A model generated the notes under the pieces. The model had not been told where the DNA came from and did no database searches. It worked only from the letters and a program-made list of their open reading frames with translations. Shown piece by piece: positions 10,467-21,203 of a stretch of DNA of 64,000 nt (its first letter is position 1; every line of letters begins with the position of its first letter). Source of the DNA: Excoecaria cochinchinensis (taxonomy: Eukaryota; Streptophyta; Magnoliopsida; Malpighiales; Euphorbiaceae); the NCBI GenBank assembly GCA_947683425.1, contig CANTUQ010000031.1, positions 9,608,501-9,672,500 of the forward strand. Direction: 5' to 3'. Position numbers and translations under genes: made by a program.

Positions 10467-12013
10467 TCACATATTCGGTGGAGGGACTGCATTGTAGCCC
10501 GGCTTCTTTTCCTCCCTCTTCTCAGGGTCGGTGATCTGCTTCGTGTCAATAAGATCTTGAATTTCATGTCTTAGCCTCGCACAACGGTCTGTCATATGCC
10601 CCGTGTGCTGGTGGAAAGCACAATACTCATCATCTTTATGACCCGGTTGTCCTTGGGTTTGGGCTGGCTTAGCAGGTAGGGGCTGCAGCTTCCCTTCTTT
10701 TATCAGTCTTTTTAATACCCAGGATAAAGGACGGCCCAAGTTTGAAAAGTGTCTTCGACCTTGCCCCACTCCGGTAGCTGAAACTTCGGCAGCCTTGCCA
10801 TTTCTATTGCTGCTGCTTCCAGCCCCGCCTGATCTGTATCCAGACTGGTTCCCAAAGTTCCTTCCAGGAAGATTATTCTGACTCACCTTCTTCGCCAGAT
10901 AGGCCCCCTCAGCTTCTACAGCAATATCTTTTAATGATTCCCAATCTCTAATCCCTTTGAAGCTCAGCAGATCCCTCAGGTAAGGACAGGAATTTCTGAT
11001 AAATAGCCTAATCTTATCAGCTGTGTCAGGCTTTCGTTTCATTTCCATCACCCTATTCCTCCACCTTGTGAGATACTCGTGGAATGATTCATCGGGCTTT
11101 TGCTGCAGGAGTTCAAGGTCTTTCAGGGTGACCTCCATTCTAGTACTGCAATCGTACTGTTTCATAAATTCATCGGTCAGCAGATCCCAGTCTTCTTTAC
11201 ACCTTCGATCCAGCCCATGGTACCAATCGACTGCAGGACCCGACAGGCTGAGGCAAAAATACTCCACCTTTTGCTTCTTGCTCAGTCCTGTACCCTTCAT
11301 CACTAAAGTGTACTGCTTGATATGCGCAGAAGGATCTGAAGTACCGTTAAACTTTGGCAGCTCAGGCATTTTAAATCTCTGGGGCAGCAATTCTTCATCT
11401 CCCAAATTTCTATCTTCAGGGTTGACCCCCTTTCCAGCTGACAACATCCGGGTGATGGCCTCAATCTGCTGTCTCATTGACCTCATAGTTTCATACTCCA
11501 CCTTGGGTGCTCTACCCCTCACAGGTTGGTGGGCTGCTACTTCCTCAATCTCATCTTCTTCCACAAAATCCTCTTCGGGATTATTAACCCTTGCCCTTCT
11601 TGGCTCAACGGGTGCAGCTTCGTTCTCATTAATAGGTTGGCGAGCAGCCACTCCAACGAAGGGAGCCTCCCCACCAGCAGGCGGTTCAACTTGCCCCCGA
11701 GGAGGGACTACTGGTACCTGTTGAGCAATAGGCGGCTACAGAATAGGAGGTGCTTGTGCAGCAGGGGGATGGGCAATTCTTTCGGCCATGACACCCATCA
11801 TGTCTAGCATTCGCCGTTCAAATTCATCCAACCTCCGGGCGAGGTCTTGAGTGGTTAGGTTTCCAGTTTCGTCTGCCATGGAGGATGAGGTACTAGATGT
11901 CGAGAGTGGCTCAGGATCCCAATCGAGCACTAATTCGAGCAATCCAAAAGGCGAGTCTATCCTTACTAATCGACCGTTAGGACCTCTAACCCACTTGGAA
12001 GGATCTATGATGG
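10467..12013 (-). pseudogene. Element B: gag (Tat type), nearly intact but with one in-frame UAG
   Basis: Gag assembles the particle around element RNA. The main ORF (10467-11651) contains the capsid-like region with PKFNGTSDPSAHIKQY, SLSGPAVDWYHGLD and SFHEYLTRWRN. It then has RHFSNLGRPLSWVLKRLI and a C-terminal knuckle YCAFHQHTGHMTDRC (C-x2-H-x4-H-x4-C), ending NAVPPPNM. The same frame continues upstream past a TAG at about 11736-11738 into an N-terminal segment with DLARRLDEFERRM. Further up is AIIDPSKWVRGPNGRL, which is conserved in A and H. A likely initiator Met is in SSMADETGNL near 11880. The stop replaces what was probably CAG, as nearly all the rest is undamaged. It could be a recent mutation, or read-through could be used. 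Confidence 0.85.
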
Positions 12014-12035
12014 CTAAAAATTTAAATTGTTAGTA
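12014..12035 (-). promoter_or_regulatory. Predicted 3' splice site before gag of element B
   Basis: In sense the bases TACTAAC (12035-12029) are followed by a U-rich stretch and TTTTTAG (ending 12014). The gag-like reading frame starts directly after it. TACTAAC matches the branch-point consensus exactly. Elements A (CTAAT, then TTTTTTGCAG, 4804-4785) and H (CTAAC, then TGTTTTGCAG, 58008-58029) have the same arrangement at the same place. Confidence 0.5.
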
Positions 12036-13020
12036 TGATGCGTGTATGATAATATACAATGTATGATCGTGAATTGTGCAGATGGAGTGAAAAAACCAAT
12101 GAATTATAATTATGCGATGCAATGCATGAGAAAATTATATACATGATGGTATGTGCACATGAAAAATAATATGTAGGCAAAAAGGGTATATACACAATAT
12201 GAAATGCATTTTTTTATATATATATATATTTTTTTATATTTTATATTTTATATATTTTTTTATTTTTTATTGATTTTTTTTGACATGAATGACATGTGAT
12301 GTATGTGCATGTTATGCAGCATTCACAGCCACATGCAAGCAGGTAGAACCTTCCGGCCTTATTTCTCCCACACACGAGGTCGTGCGGTATCTTTCCTAGG
12401 TGGGCTTTATCCAAGGGTTAACAGGGAACCCAATGGACGCGTATAGTGCACGGTGAGAAGCCGGCAGCATAACAACTCTTAATTTAAAACACATGCGTGT
12501 GGATGTTTGGCCAACATATATTTAAACAATTCGATTAAATCAAGATGAGCCCCTCGGGGCATGAAAGCCTTTGATGAAAATCACCTGATTCAATTGATTT
12601 TGTTCAGTATATGATGGCCCAAATAGCAAGCACGATATTATGGTACATGTCACCTAGTGGAGATTTCTATTGCCATTACATGAGCTTTGGCCAAAAGGTG
12701 GTGTTACTTTGAGGCTACCCAAGCATGATCCCTGCCGACGGGTCTAGCTCATCCCGAGCATAACGACCGATCGGGTCACCATTTTATATACCACGATGGT
12801 ACGAGACTTGGGCTGGTGATTATCCTTAACACTTCCCCAAATTGAGTGAAAATGGGGTCGTGCTTCGGGAACGCACCGGGGCTGATAAAGGGACCAAACT
12901 AGCGTATTCTAAAGCTCTAATGCGATGCAATGCAAATTTTGAGAGAAAGCGAATTTAATAAACTAAAACTTAATTGTAAATTTTAATCAAGGTACTTTCG
13001 AATTGAAGTCTCAAATACGT
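12036..13020 (-). mobile_element. Element B leader
   Basis: Non-coding region between the primer site and gag, collinear with the leaders of A and H. It includes the conserved block at about 12290-12850 with gtgcacggtga, ccggcagca, a dyad ACCACGATGGTA variant and gtgattatccttaacacttcccc. It also holds a T/A low-complexity stretch at 12205-12285. There are no genes; it probably contains packaging signals and possibly an intron. Confidence 0.7.
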
Positions 13021-13037
13021 CCCCAGCGGAGTCGCCA
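13021..13037 (-). other. Element B primer-binding site
   Basis: In sense the LTR end ...GTCACA is followed by one G and then TGGCGACTCCGCTGGGG. The leading TGG pairs with the CCA end of a tRNA; Tat/Ogre elements are known to use tRNA-Arg-like primers. The same site occurs in H (57244-57260) and, mutated, in A (15426-15442). Confidence 0.85.
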
Positions 13038-13038
13038 C

Positions 13039-15260
13039 TGTGACGCGCGCCGGCTCCCCGCGGCCGCCCGTCCGGACCGCCCGCACGTGGGCGATCGGGG
13101 CAATTGCGGGTCCGTCAACAGCTTGCGATAAATCGCAAGTGCGTCTATGTTGGGCAACAAAGAGGTTTCATGGAGTCGCCACCCAATAGAACATTGAGAA
13201 AGTTTCTCTCGCCTCGGAGAGCCTAAGACTTGCGCATTTTATCCATATTGGGCCATGAGGCCTAGGATTAACGTCTAAATCTCGTGACACAAGAGGTGTC
13301 TTGGAGGATAACCTCTAACCTCTTGAGCCCAAAGACCAGAGCAGGGGTTCGGGACTTCTCATTTATTCATACCTTACTTAAGTTTACAATTGAGTTTTGA
13401 ATTTATTAGTTCGCTCTCTCTCCACACAATGCAAGTTTGGTTAAAGCACAATTTATTCACGTATTTAAAACAATAGATAAACAAATAAATAAAATAATAA
13501 AGGATTAAATCAAATAAATTACAATAATACTAGGAGCGGAATACAACTCCCATTTATAAATGTGTTATACATGCATAAAACGGGTTATTCATTTATTTTG
13601 AGAACTTTGGTCCCCGCGTGTGTTTATTATGGAAAACGATTTTTATGTGATGATTTTATTAGGTAAAAATAGGACATTGGTCCAATTTTATTTAGCAAAC
13701 ATTATTTTTAGCGGGAAACATTTGTGTGGTGGTTCTTTTTAGTAGCGGTCGAAAATCATTTTATTATTACAGACCACAAATACATACAATAATATTTACA
13801 TATTTCTAAATAAATAAATAAATGAATACATAAATAAATAACTAAATTCTAACAATAATCAATAATGATAATAATAATAATACATAAAATTAAATAATCA
13901 CAAATCAATTAAATAATAACATCAACATAAAATTAACACAAATTAGACAATAATAATAATAATAATGATAATAATAATAATAATATTAACATAATAATAT
14001 TAAATAAATATAAATAATAACAATAATAAATAATAATAATAATAATAATAATAAATCAGAATAATGAATAAATATAATAATAATATTATAATGATAATAA
14101 TAATAATAATAACAGAAATTAAATAAATAAATATAATAATTATAATAACAATAATATTAATAAAAACAGAAATTAAATAATAATAATAATAATAATAATA
14201 ATATTAATAATTCAGAAATTAAATAAATATTAATAATAATAATAATAAATAAATAAATAATAATATTAATTAATATTAATTAATAATATATTAAAATAAA
14301 TAATTAAATAATGGGCTTACCGGATTTAGGTCGCCGGAAACTCGCCGGAGCAGCCGTTGGAGACACCGCCGACACCGGATGGTAGATCGGAGCGCCGGGA
14401 TCACTCTGCCGTCGGTCACGCGCCGGAAAGGACCCCTCTGTCGCCGGAAAACATCTTGGAAGCCGCACGGTTTTCCCTTCCGATCTCCCTCACGCCGGCG
14501 CCGATGGCCTATCGGAGGCTGCCGTTCGGTGCGCCTGGGTCTCCTCTTCACTCCGGCGGGGCGCGTGTGGTGGTCGGTGGCCGGAGCTGGCCGGCGAAGG
14601 CGACGCCTCCTCCTTCCCCTTTTTTCTTCTTTTCCTTCTTCTCCGATCCGGCGTCTGGGTCTGCTCCTCTCCTTTCTTCTCTCTTTCTTTTCTTTTCTCT
14701 CTTTTTCCTTTCCTTTTCTTTTCTTTGGCCGGCCCTCACTCTTTTCTTTCTTTCTTTTCTTTTCCTTTCCTTTTCTTGGTCTCTTTTCTTTCTTGATCTC
14801 TTGATCTGCCGACCCCTCCCCTAATTTCCTCATCATTTTCATTTTATACCCCTAAATTAGGGCTAAGGGCACAAGGATAATTTCCCACTCAATTCCCTCC
14901 TTTTCTCTTTTCTTAATTAATCTAACTTAATTAAAACTAATACACACACATACTAATTTAATTAAACATTACATATTAATTACATCTTAATATAATTTAT
15001 CTAATTAATTAAACATTCTACATTTTAACTAATTAATTAACTAATTAATCTTTAATTTTACATGCATCTTAATTAATACAATAATATTAACTAAATAACT
15101 AACCAATTAACTAATTAATTAACAGACAACATTAACTAATTAATTTTACACATACACATATTTATATATTATCACATATATTATTTTTTTGGAGGGAATT
15201 ATCAAGGATCCAAAATTATCACTGACACTTTTATACTTAGCTCGGGACCCGGTGTCTACA
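13039..15260 (-). repeat. Element B 5' LTR (right copy)
   Basis: Collinear with 5392-7613 at a constant offset of 7647 bp. It has the same AAT-rich block, CG-rich segment and pyrimidine tract. Transcription would start here and run to the left. The ORFs at 14291-14842, 14357-14824 and 14379-14804 are repeats of the artefacts in the other LTR. Confidence 0.95.
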
Positions 15261-15265
15261 GTTGT

Positions 15266-15443
15266 GTTTCGGGAATGCATCGGGGTCAAAAGAGGGACTA
15301 AACTAGCATAGATCTAAGGCCCTAATGAGATGCAATGCAGTTTCGAAAAAGGATGAAATTTTTAAATTAAAACTCAATTGTAAATTTTAACAAAGGCACT
15401 TTCAAAGAGAAGTCTCGAGTATTGTCCCCAGTGGAGCCGCTAT
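15266..15443 (-). other. Element A leader start and degenerate primer-binding site
   Basis: Continues the leader interrupted by B; compare 12853-13038 in B. In sense the primer site at 15442-15426 corresponds to TGGCGACTCCGCTGGGG with several substitutions. One base separates it from the LTR end, as in B and H. Confidence 0.7.
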
Positions 15444-18394
15444 TATGACTCGCGCCGAACCCCGAGGCGCCCCAAAGGCCCGCTTTTAGGGTGATCGGGT
15501 GGAGGTTCATGAAAACTTGTAAGGTATTTACAAGTGCGTCTATGTTGGGCAACAAGGAGGTTTCTTGGAGTCACCACCAAATAAAATATTGGGAAAGGTC
15601 GTCTAGCCTCAGTGAGCCTAAGACAGCGGTATTATGTCCATCATAGGCAAGCCGGTGGTGTCTTGGATGTATCCAGCCTAATGACAGAATGGTCTTCTAG
15701 CCTCATGCTTGGGCAAACCAGAGGTGTCTTGGAGGTATCCACCTTAATAGAACATTAATATGGCCCTCTCGCCTCGTGGCGCCTAGGACTGTGCAAATTT
15801 GATCCTTTTACGGGACACAAGAGGTGTTTTAGAGATTTCCACCCCAACAAAATGCCGAGGTGGCCCTCTCGCCTCATTGAGCCCAAAGACCAGAGTAGGT
15901 GGACTTTCCATTTATTTATGCCTGGGTTAGGTTTATAATCGAGTTTTTAATTTATCGTTTCATCCAATTCCTCATTCAATTCGGTGCAATTAAATTAAAG
16001 CGCAAGTTATTCATTAAAAAGAAGCAATAAATAAGGCATAATTAAAGTAGAGTGTATAAAAATAGATTACAACAAAACTAGGGGCAGAATACAACCCCCA
16101 TTGTAAATAAAATACAAAGCATGCATAAAACGGGACATATATTAAAGATGAGGACATTGGTCCTCGCATGCATATTTATTATAAAATGGTTTTGAGGCAT
16201 CGATTTTAATTTGTTAGAAAAGATAGGACATTGGTCCTTAATTTATGAGAAAAACGCCAATTTAATTAATGAAAAAATGTTTAGTGATTTTCTTTATAGC
16301 GGACCTAAATAAACAATTTTATAAGAAAACTAAATAGCAAAATAAATGGAAAAGCCAAACAAATAAATATTACAAATAATCAAAATAAATATATAATCCA
16401 AACGAGCCTTTTGGATCTCCCCGTGTGATCGTAAAAATGCCCAAGAGGGAAAATGAGATGTGAAATAAAAATAAAACACAAATAAAATAATATTAGTAAT
16501 TGAATCAATTAAAATAAATTAAATATAAAATAAATGATAAAATAAAATAAAATGATATCAAAATAATAAATGAATTAACATGTTAATTAATTAATATGTA
16601 AAAATATGAACATGATAATAATGAAAATAAATAAGTTAGCAAAATATTAAATATATGATAATGACAATGGAAAAGAATAAAAAATGATTAAATAAATGAC
16701 ATGGTTAATTGATGTATCACAATTAATATAAAACCTTTACATGGTAAAAATATCAATTAAAATGAATTTATTAATTACATGTTAAAAATAATGAGAAATC
16801 AAAGAAAAATAAATTATTTACATGTTAGGAATTAAAAGAGATCAATATTCACATGAATAAAAATGTAATAATATATATACATAACAAAACAAATATAACA
16901 ACAATAGAATAAATAAATAAATGAGAACAATAAATAAATTAATGAAAATAATAAAATATACACGAATAAGAATAAAATCATATAAAAAAAATTAAATAAA
17001 ATAAATAAATAACTGAAATAAATAAATAACTGAAATGATAAAAATAAACATGAATAAATTAAATATGAACAAAAAGAATAAGAAGAACAAGCACATAATG
17101 TTTACCCTCAGAGTTTCGGATTCGATGAAAGTAAAAAGGATGATTGATTTCCTTATTTTGGCTTGCAAGATTAGAATTGAGATGTGAAAATGTTGGAATT
17201 TTATTCCAAGAAAAATAGGCTTCAAAAAAATAAGGAAAGAAAATTAACAATTCTTTAAGAACAAATAATTAATTTCTTTGCCTAAAAAATGATTTTTATT
17301 GATTAAAAATAAAATAAAATAATGATTTTAAAAACAAAAAATGATTTTGTTTATCTCAAAATAAAATATTTTTAGAAAATCAAATGAAAAAAATTAAATT
17401 TTGATGACAAACACTTATTTTGTTTGTATCAAAATTAATTTTCCATCAACAAGAGATTCAAAAGAAAATCAATGAAAAAAGTTTAATTGAACACAAACAA
17501 AAAAGAAAAAAGGAATTTTGAGAGCAAATAATTGTTGTATTTGTCTCATAATTAAATGAAATAACAAAACTCCTTCCAAATATATGTTTAGAAGAAATTA
17601 TGTTGGAAAAAAAATGAAAGATGAACTTTTCTCTTTTTATGTTTGCTTGGGGAAAAATCTGGAATTTTTGAGAGAGAAAATTGAGAGGAAGAAGAAGAAG
17701 AGAAAATATAAAAAAAAAACCCTAGAAAAAATCCCCCTTTTATGTTTTCATCTCTTTCTTTTTATATGAAGAAAATAGGAAAATAATATTAATTAAAGGG
17801 ATAAAACTTAATTAAATCAGATATTAACAATTTTAAATTTTAAAAATTGAAAAAAACCTGAAAATACCTTAAAAAGTGATAAAAAAAATTGAATTTTGTG
17901 GAAAAAAATCGGAAAAATTGAATTTGGGGGTGAAATTGGTCATTTGCGGCGGAACAGGTGCTACGAACGCCCGTCGGAGCGCCCGACGGGCGTCCATAGC
18001 ACACGCCGGGCGAGAGCGCTTGGCCAGTGTGCGCGCGATGCCGCGCGCGGTGTCCCACAGACAATCGTGCGTCGCGCGCGCAATCGCCGTCGCGCGTGCG
18101 ACGCTCGCACGCGGAGCACTGCGCGATGGCGCTCTGCACGCTGCCGCGGCCGAAGCTCAGAAATTTATTTATTTATTTATTTATTTTTAAAGATTAACTA
18201 AAAATACTATAATTTCTAAACCCCATTTTTCAAATCTAATTTTCAAAACAATTTTTATTATTTTTTTTACTTTTTCACTCTAAAATGCAAATTTAAATAG
18301 GAAATCACCACTTTCAACCTTTTTACCTGTTACAAGACATCTTATCATCATTGGGTAACTCTGATCTGGACTGCCTCAGGACTCGGTGTCTACA
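15444..18394 (-). repeat. Element A 5' LTR
   Basis: A 2951-bp LTR ending GGTGTCTACA at 18394 and starting TATGACTCGCGCC at 15444 (a mutated TGTGACGCGCGCC). In sense its U3 side carries a CG-dense block at 17946-18160 in otherwise AT-rich DNA. Two dyads, GAGGACATTGGTCCTC (16150-16165) and AGGACATTGGTCCT (16225-16238), match those in the other Tat LTRs. At 15580-15900 a block of about 100 bp containing ctcgcctc and ggtgtcttggaggtatccacc occurs in three or four degenerate copies. ORFs here (17584-17769, 17840-18139 and similar) are not supported as genes. A is inserted in the RNase H region of element C; the duplication is expected to be CTCAT (23584-23588). Confidence 0.85.
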
Positions 18395-18583
18395 CTGTAA
18401 CAACCCGATTTGGCCCTAGTAGAATTTCGGAACTTTTGTTCGGGAATTCCATAGTTTGTGTGTATAAGAGAGTGTATTTGAGTAAGTAGCTGGGTGTGGG
18501 TTCTATCGCGAGCGTGACAGTATCGTGGGCACGACAAAACGCTTCCTGTGAAGCCTATTGAGTTGGATTATTTGATGTATATT

Positions 18584-18670
18584 GGACACGTGGCGGCATA
18601 GGAGTGTGACAAGTGGCATTGTAGGAGGTTGACACATGGCTTTGTAGGGGAGTGACATGTGGCAAGACTA
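18584..18670 (+). promoter_or_regulatory. Four 23-bp repeats with G-box-like cores in L1
   Basis: Consecutive units start ACACGTGGC, ACAAGTGGC, ACACATGGC and ACATGTGGC, spaced 23 bp. ACACGTGGC is an exact G-box/ABRE-type bZIP site and the others are one-base variants. The same array has eight units in LTR F (33661-33838). Confidence 0.7.
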
Positions 18671-19956
18671 AAGTAGATTAAAAGAGATTGGGAGAAAAAG
18701 AAGATAAATATGTAATTAATTGGATAGGTGGCATTTATTAGCATAATTAATGGTGGGATTAACTTTGACCATTTGCTTCTTTCTTTCTCTTTTACGTGGG
18801 ATTTCCTTGGCTTTGGCCTTGTGTTTTTCCTTCTTTCTTTGGGCTTCCTGTTGTCTTTCTTTTGTTCTTTCTTTCGTTTGCTCCTTAAGAGAGAATCTGT
18901 CACACCCCATAAGTGGCCTAATTGGATTTAGCAATTTTTAATTGGACAATAAAGGGCAATTTGGTATTTTATTTGAGGTAAGAGGATTAAATTGCAAGAA
19001 TCTAATTTAAGTAATTAGATTACAGACTTTTAGGTAGTGAGTAAAAGGTAATTTGACATGGATTATTTTGTTAAAAGAGGATTTAGTGAATGGTGTAATC
19101 GTGCATGTGTGCCAGGTGGAATGTGTGTGTGCACGTGGTGAGGGAAAAGGGAAGAATGAGAAAAACTCAGTTGGCTGGAAACAAAGGACTGAAAAGTTTT
19201 CTCTCTTCTTGCTCTCTCTCTCTCACGTAAAAACCACATTCTGCTGTTCTTTCTTTTGCATGTGGGTATCCTTCAGTTTTGAGCTTAGGTTGTGAGCTTT
19301 AAAGGGATTTCCAGAGGTAAGTGGCAAGAGTTCTATAGGATTTTTATGGTTGAATTTCCATTTCTCTCGTCTTTGGGTTTATAAAGAATCTGTTATTGGG
19401 TTTTGATTGTGATTTTACTTGTTTGCAAGCCTCTAAGGATAAAAGAAAAGAAAAGGGAAAAGGCAAGGTTGTGGATTGAAGAAGAGCAGTGAACATTTTT
19501 GGACTTCATTTCAGGTTTGGGAGTGTGTCTGCCTTTCTCGTTTTGGATCCTAGTTACTGTTCTAATGTGAATGTTAGTATGTGTATTTGTTTATCAAAAT
19601 GCATGAGCAATAGATTTATAGGTATGATTAGTAATGTTAAGGTTCTGTTGCTTTACATGTTTAAATGGAAGTCCAGATACATGTATGTTTTAAAGGAAAG
19701 ATTCTGGGTTTGTGACTCTCTGTTTAATTACTGTGATGATTTGATAATGTGAATAATGTGAGTGAAATTGCTGTAATTATGCCCAGAAGACTTAAAGGTA
19801 CGTGTTAGCATAATTTTTGCATGAAAAATGGATTTAGATAAATTGGGATTTGAATGTTGAGTTATACTCTGTTTTTCACGTTTTTCTGGTTTCTGTGTTT
19901 TTCTTGAAACTCTGAGAAGTTGGAAGAAGGAGAAGAAGCTGTGAGAGGAAGATCAC

Positions 19957-20252
19957 ATGACGTGATGGGGCATCACGCCGTGACCTCCCTCCTTTGGGAA
20001 GTCACGTGGCATGATGAAGCATCACGCCGTGACCTGTCTCTCTTGGTGAAGTCGCGACGTGATGGAGCATCACGCCTCGCGACCTCGCCTGCCTCCCTGT
20101 GTGTCATGAGATCGTGACTTTTCTTCCTCTCCTCTCAGGCGTCACGAGACGTGACTGATGGTCACGCCGTGACTGCCTTGTTCTTCGGCATGGCGCTTGC
20201 GAGAAACCAGCGTCACGAGACGTGACTGGTGGTCACGCCGTGACCAGCCTTC
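19957..20252. repeat. Array of short CG-containing dyads in S2
   Basis: Repeated inverted pairs such as CATCACGCCGTGACC, GTCACGCCGTGAC and TCACGAGACGTGA. Spacing is irregular and the arms are related (CACG/CGTG). Confidence 0.7.
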
Positions 20253-20617
20253 CCTGCTGCCTTATTTTCTAAAAACATGATTTTAACTTCTGATTTTAAG
20301 GGTTTTTGCATTACATGACAAAAGTTTGGGTTTAAAATCTGAATTGTAACTAATAATTGTTTAATATTGAGTTGTATACTTAATTAAATAATTAATGTAC
20401 ATAATTTACTAGTTTATATTTTACATGAACATAAATTAACTTAAATGCGAATTATTTATACTTCTGCCTCCAATAATTGATATGGGATATAATTGAATAT
20501 TTCTGATTTTGATTTAGACACATGTACACATGAAATATGTATTTGCATTTGGTGTATTTAATACTGATATTGGTGTTTGAACTGTTGAATTGAGTTTTAA
20601 GCTTGAATAGTCATAGT

Positions 20618-20841
20618 AGTGGATAAGTAAGCGATTACTTAGGTCAGTGTGTGTGTGCAGCTGCTATATGATAAAACGTTATATTTGGGTCCGTTTGGAT
20701 CCTTATTTCGATCCTGTATGGGTCTATATGGATTTTAAATGCGAGACTTCAGTCTCTATATGAAAAGTACATGTTTGAGACTCATGTCTCTATATACTTG
20801 GGATACTGTGTTCTATCAGTATCCATTTGACCGTATCCACT
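20618..20841 (+). promoter_or_regulatory. Multi-hairpin LTR domain, S2 copy
   Basis: Closing arms are AGTGGATA (20618-20625) and TATCCACT (20834-20841). Inside are AAGTAA-GCGA-TTACTT (GNRA-type loop), GAGAC-TTCA-GTCTC, GAGAC-TCAT-GTCTC and GGATACTG-n8-CAGTATCC. Most stem sequences differ from those in G, E and C, but the layout is the same. Confidence 0.7.
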
Positions 20842-21165
20842 TCTAGAGAGTATTTTTAGACTAATCAGGCTATATGATTAAATGTGTTGCATATGTTGAA
20901 ATGCATTATTGACATGATTATAAGTATATAATGTATATGAATTCTTGCATAGCCTTATAGTTTGAACCTTGAATCTGTATACTTGAAATGATGAGCATTA
21001 TGAATTGAATACTAAATTGCTTGTAATGTATATATATTTATGCATGCCAAGTAAGAAATTTAGAGACATGTTTACATGTGATTTGATGCCTTGCTTTTGA
21101 ATCATTAGTTTATTATTGTATAAATATTGTATATGTATATTGTATGTCTGTTTTGTTTCTCCCCA

Positions 21166-21203
21166 CTAAGCGTTATCGCTTAGCACGGGCTCTTTTCCCG
21201 TGC
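21166..21203 (+). promoter_or_regulatory. Double hairpin, S2 copy
   Basis: CTAAGCG-TTAT-CGCTTAG is followed at once by CACGGG-n7-CCCGTG, then CAGGTGGC. Both stems are perfect here. Confidence 0.75.

Larger units (their letters stand above)
5392..15260 (-). mobile_element. Element B: complete young Tat-type LTR retrotransposon with gag but almost no pol
   Basis: B is 9869 bp and is flanked by the duplication GTTGT at 5387-5391 and 15261-15265. The two LTRs are 2222 bp each with no net length difference. I found two mismatches: 5673 a versus 13320 c, and 6932 a versus 14579 g. In sense (minus) order it has the 5' LTR (13039-15260), primer site (13021-13037), leader, gag (about 12013-10467), a pre-RT remnant (10360-10132), a long non-coding 3' region with tandem repeats, a purine tract (7614-7627) and the 3' LTR (5392-7613). 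Protease, RT, RNase H and integrase are absent. It resembles the gag-only class of non-autonomous plant elements called TR-GAG and must have been mobilised by a related element. It is inserted in the leader of element A. Confidence 0.93.

Noticed and set aside
17840..18201. Ala/Arg-rich ORFs on both strands
   Set aside because: Caused by the CG-dense block in the element A LTR.
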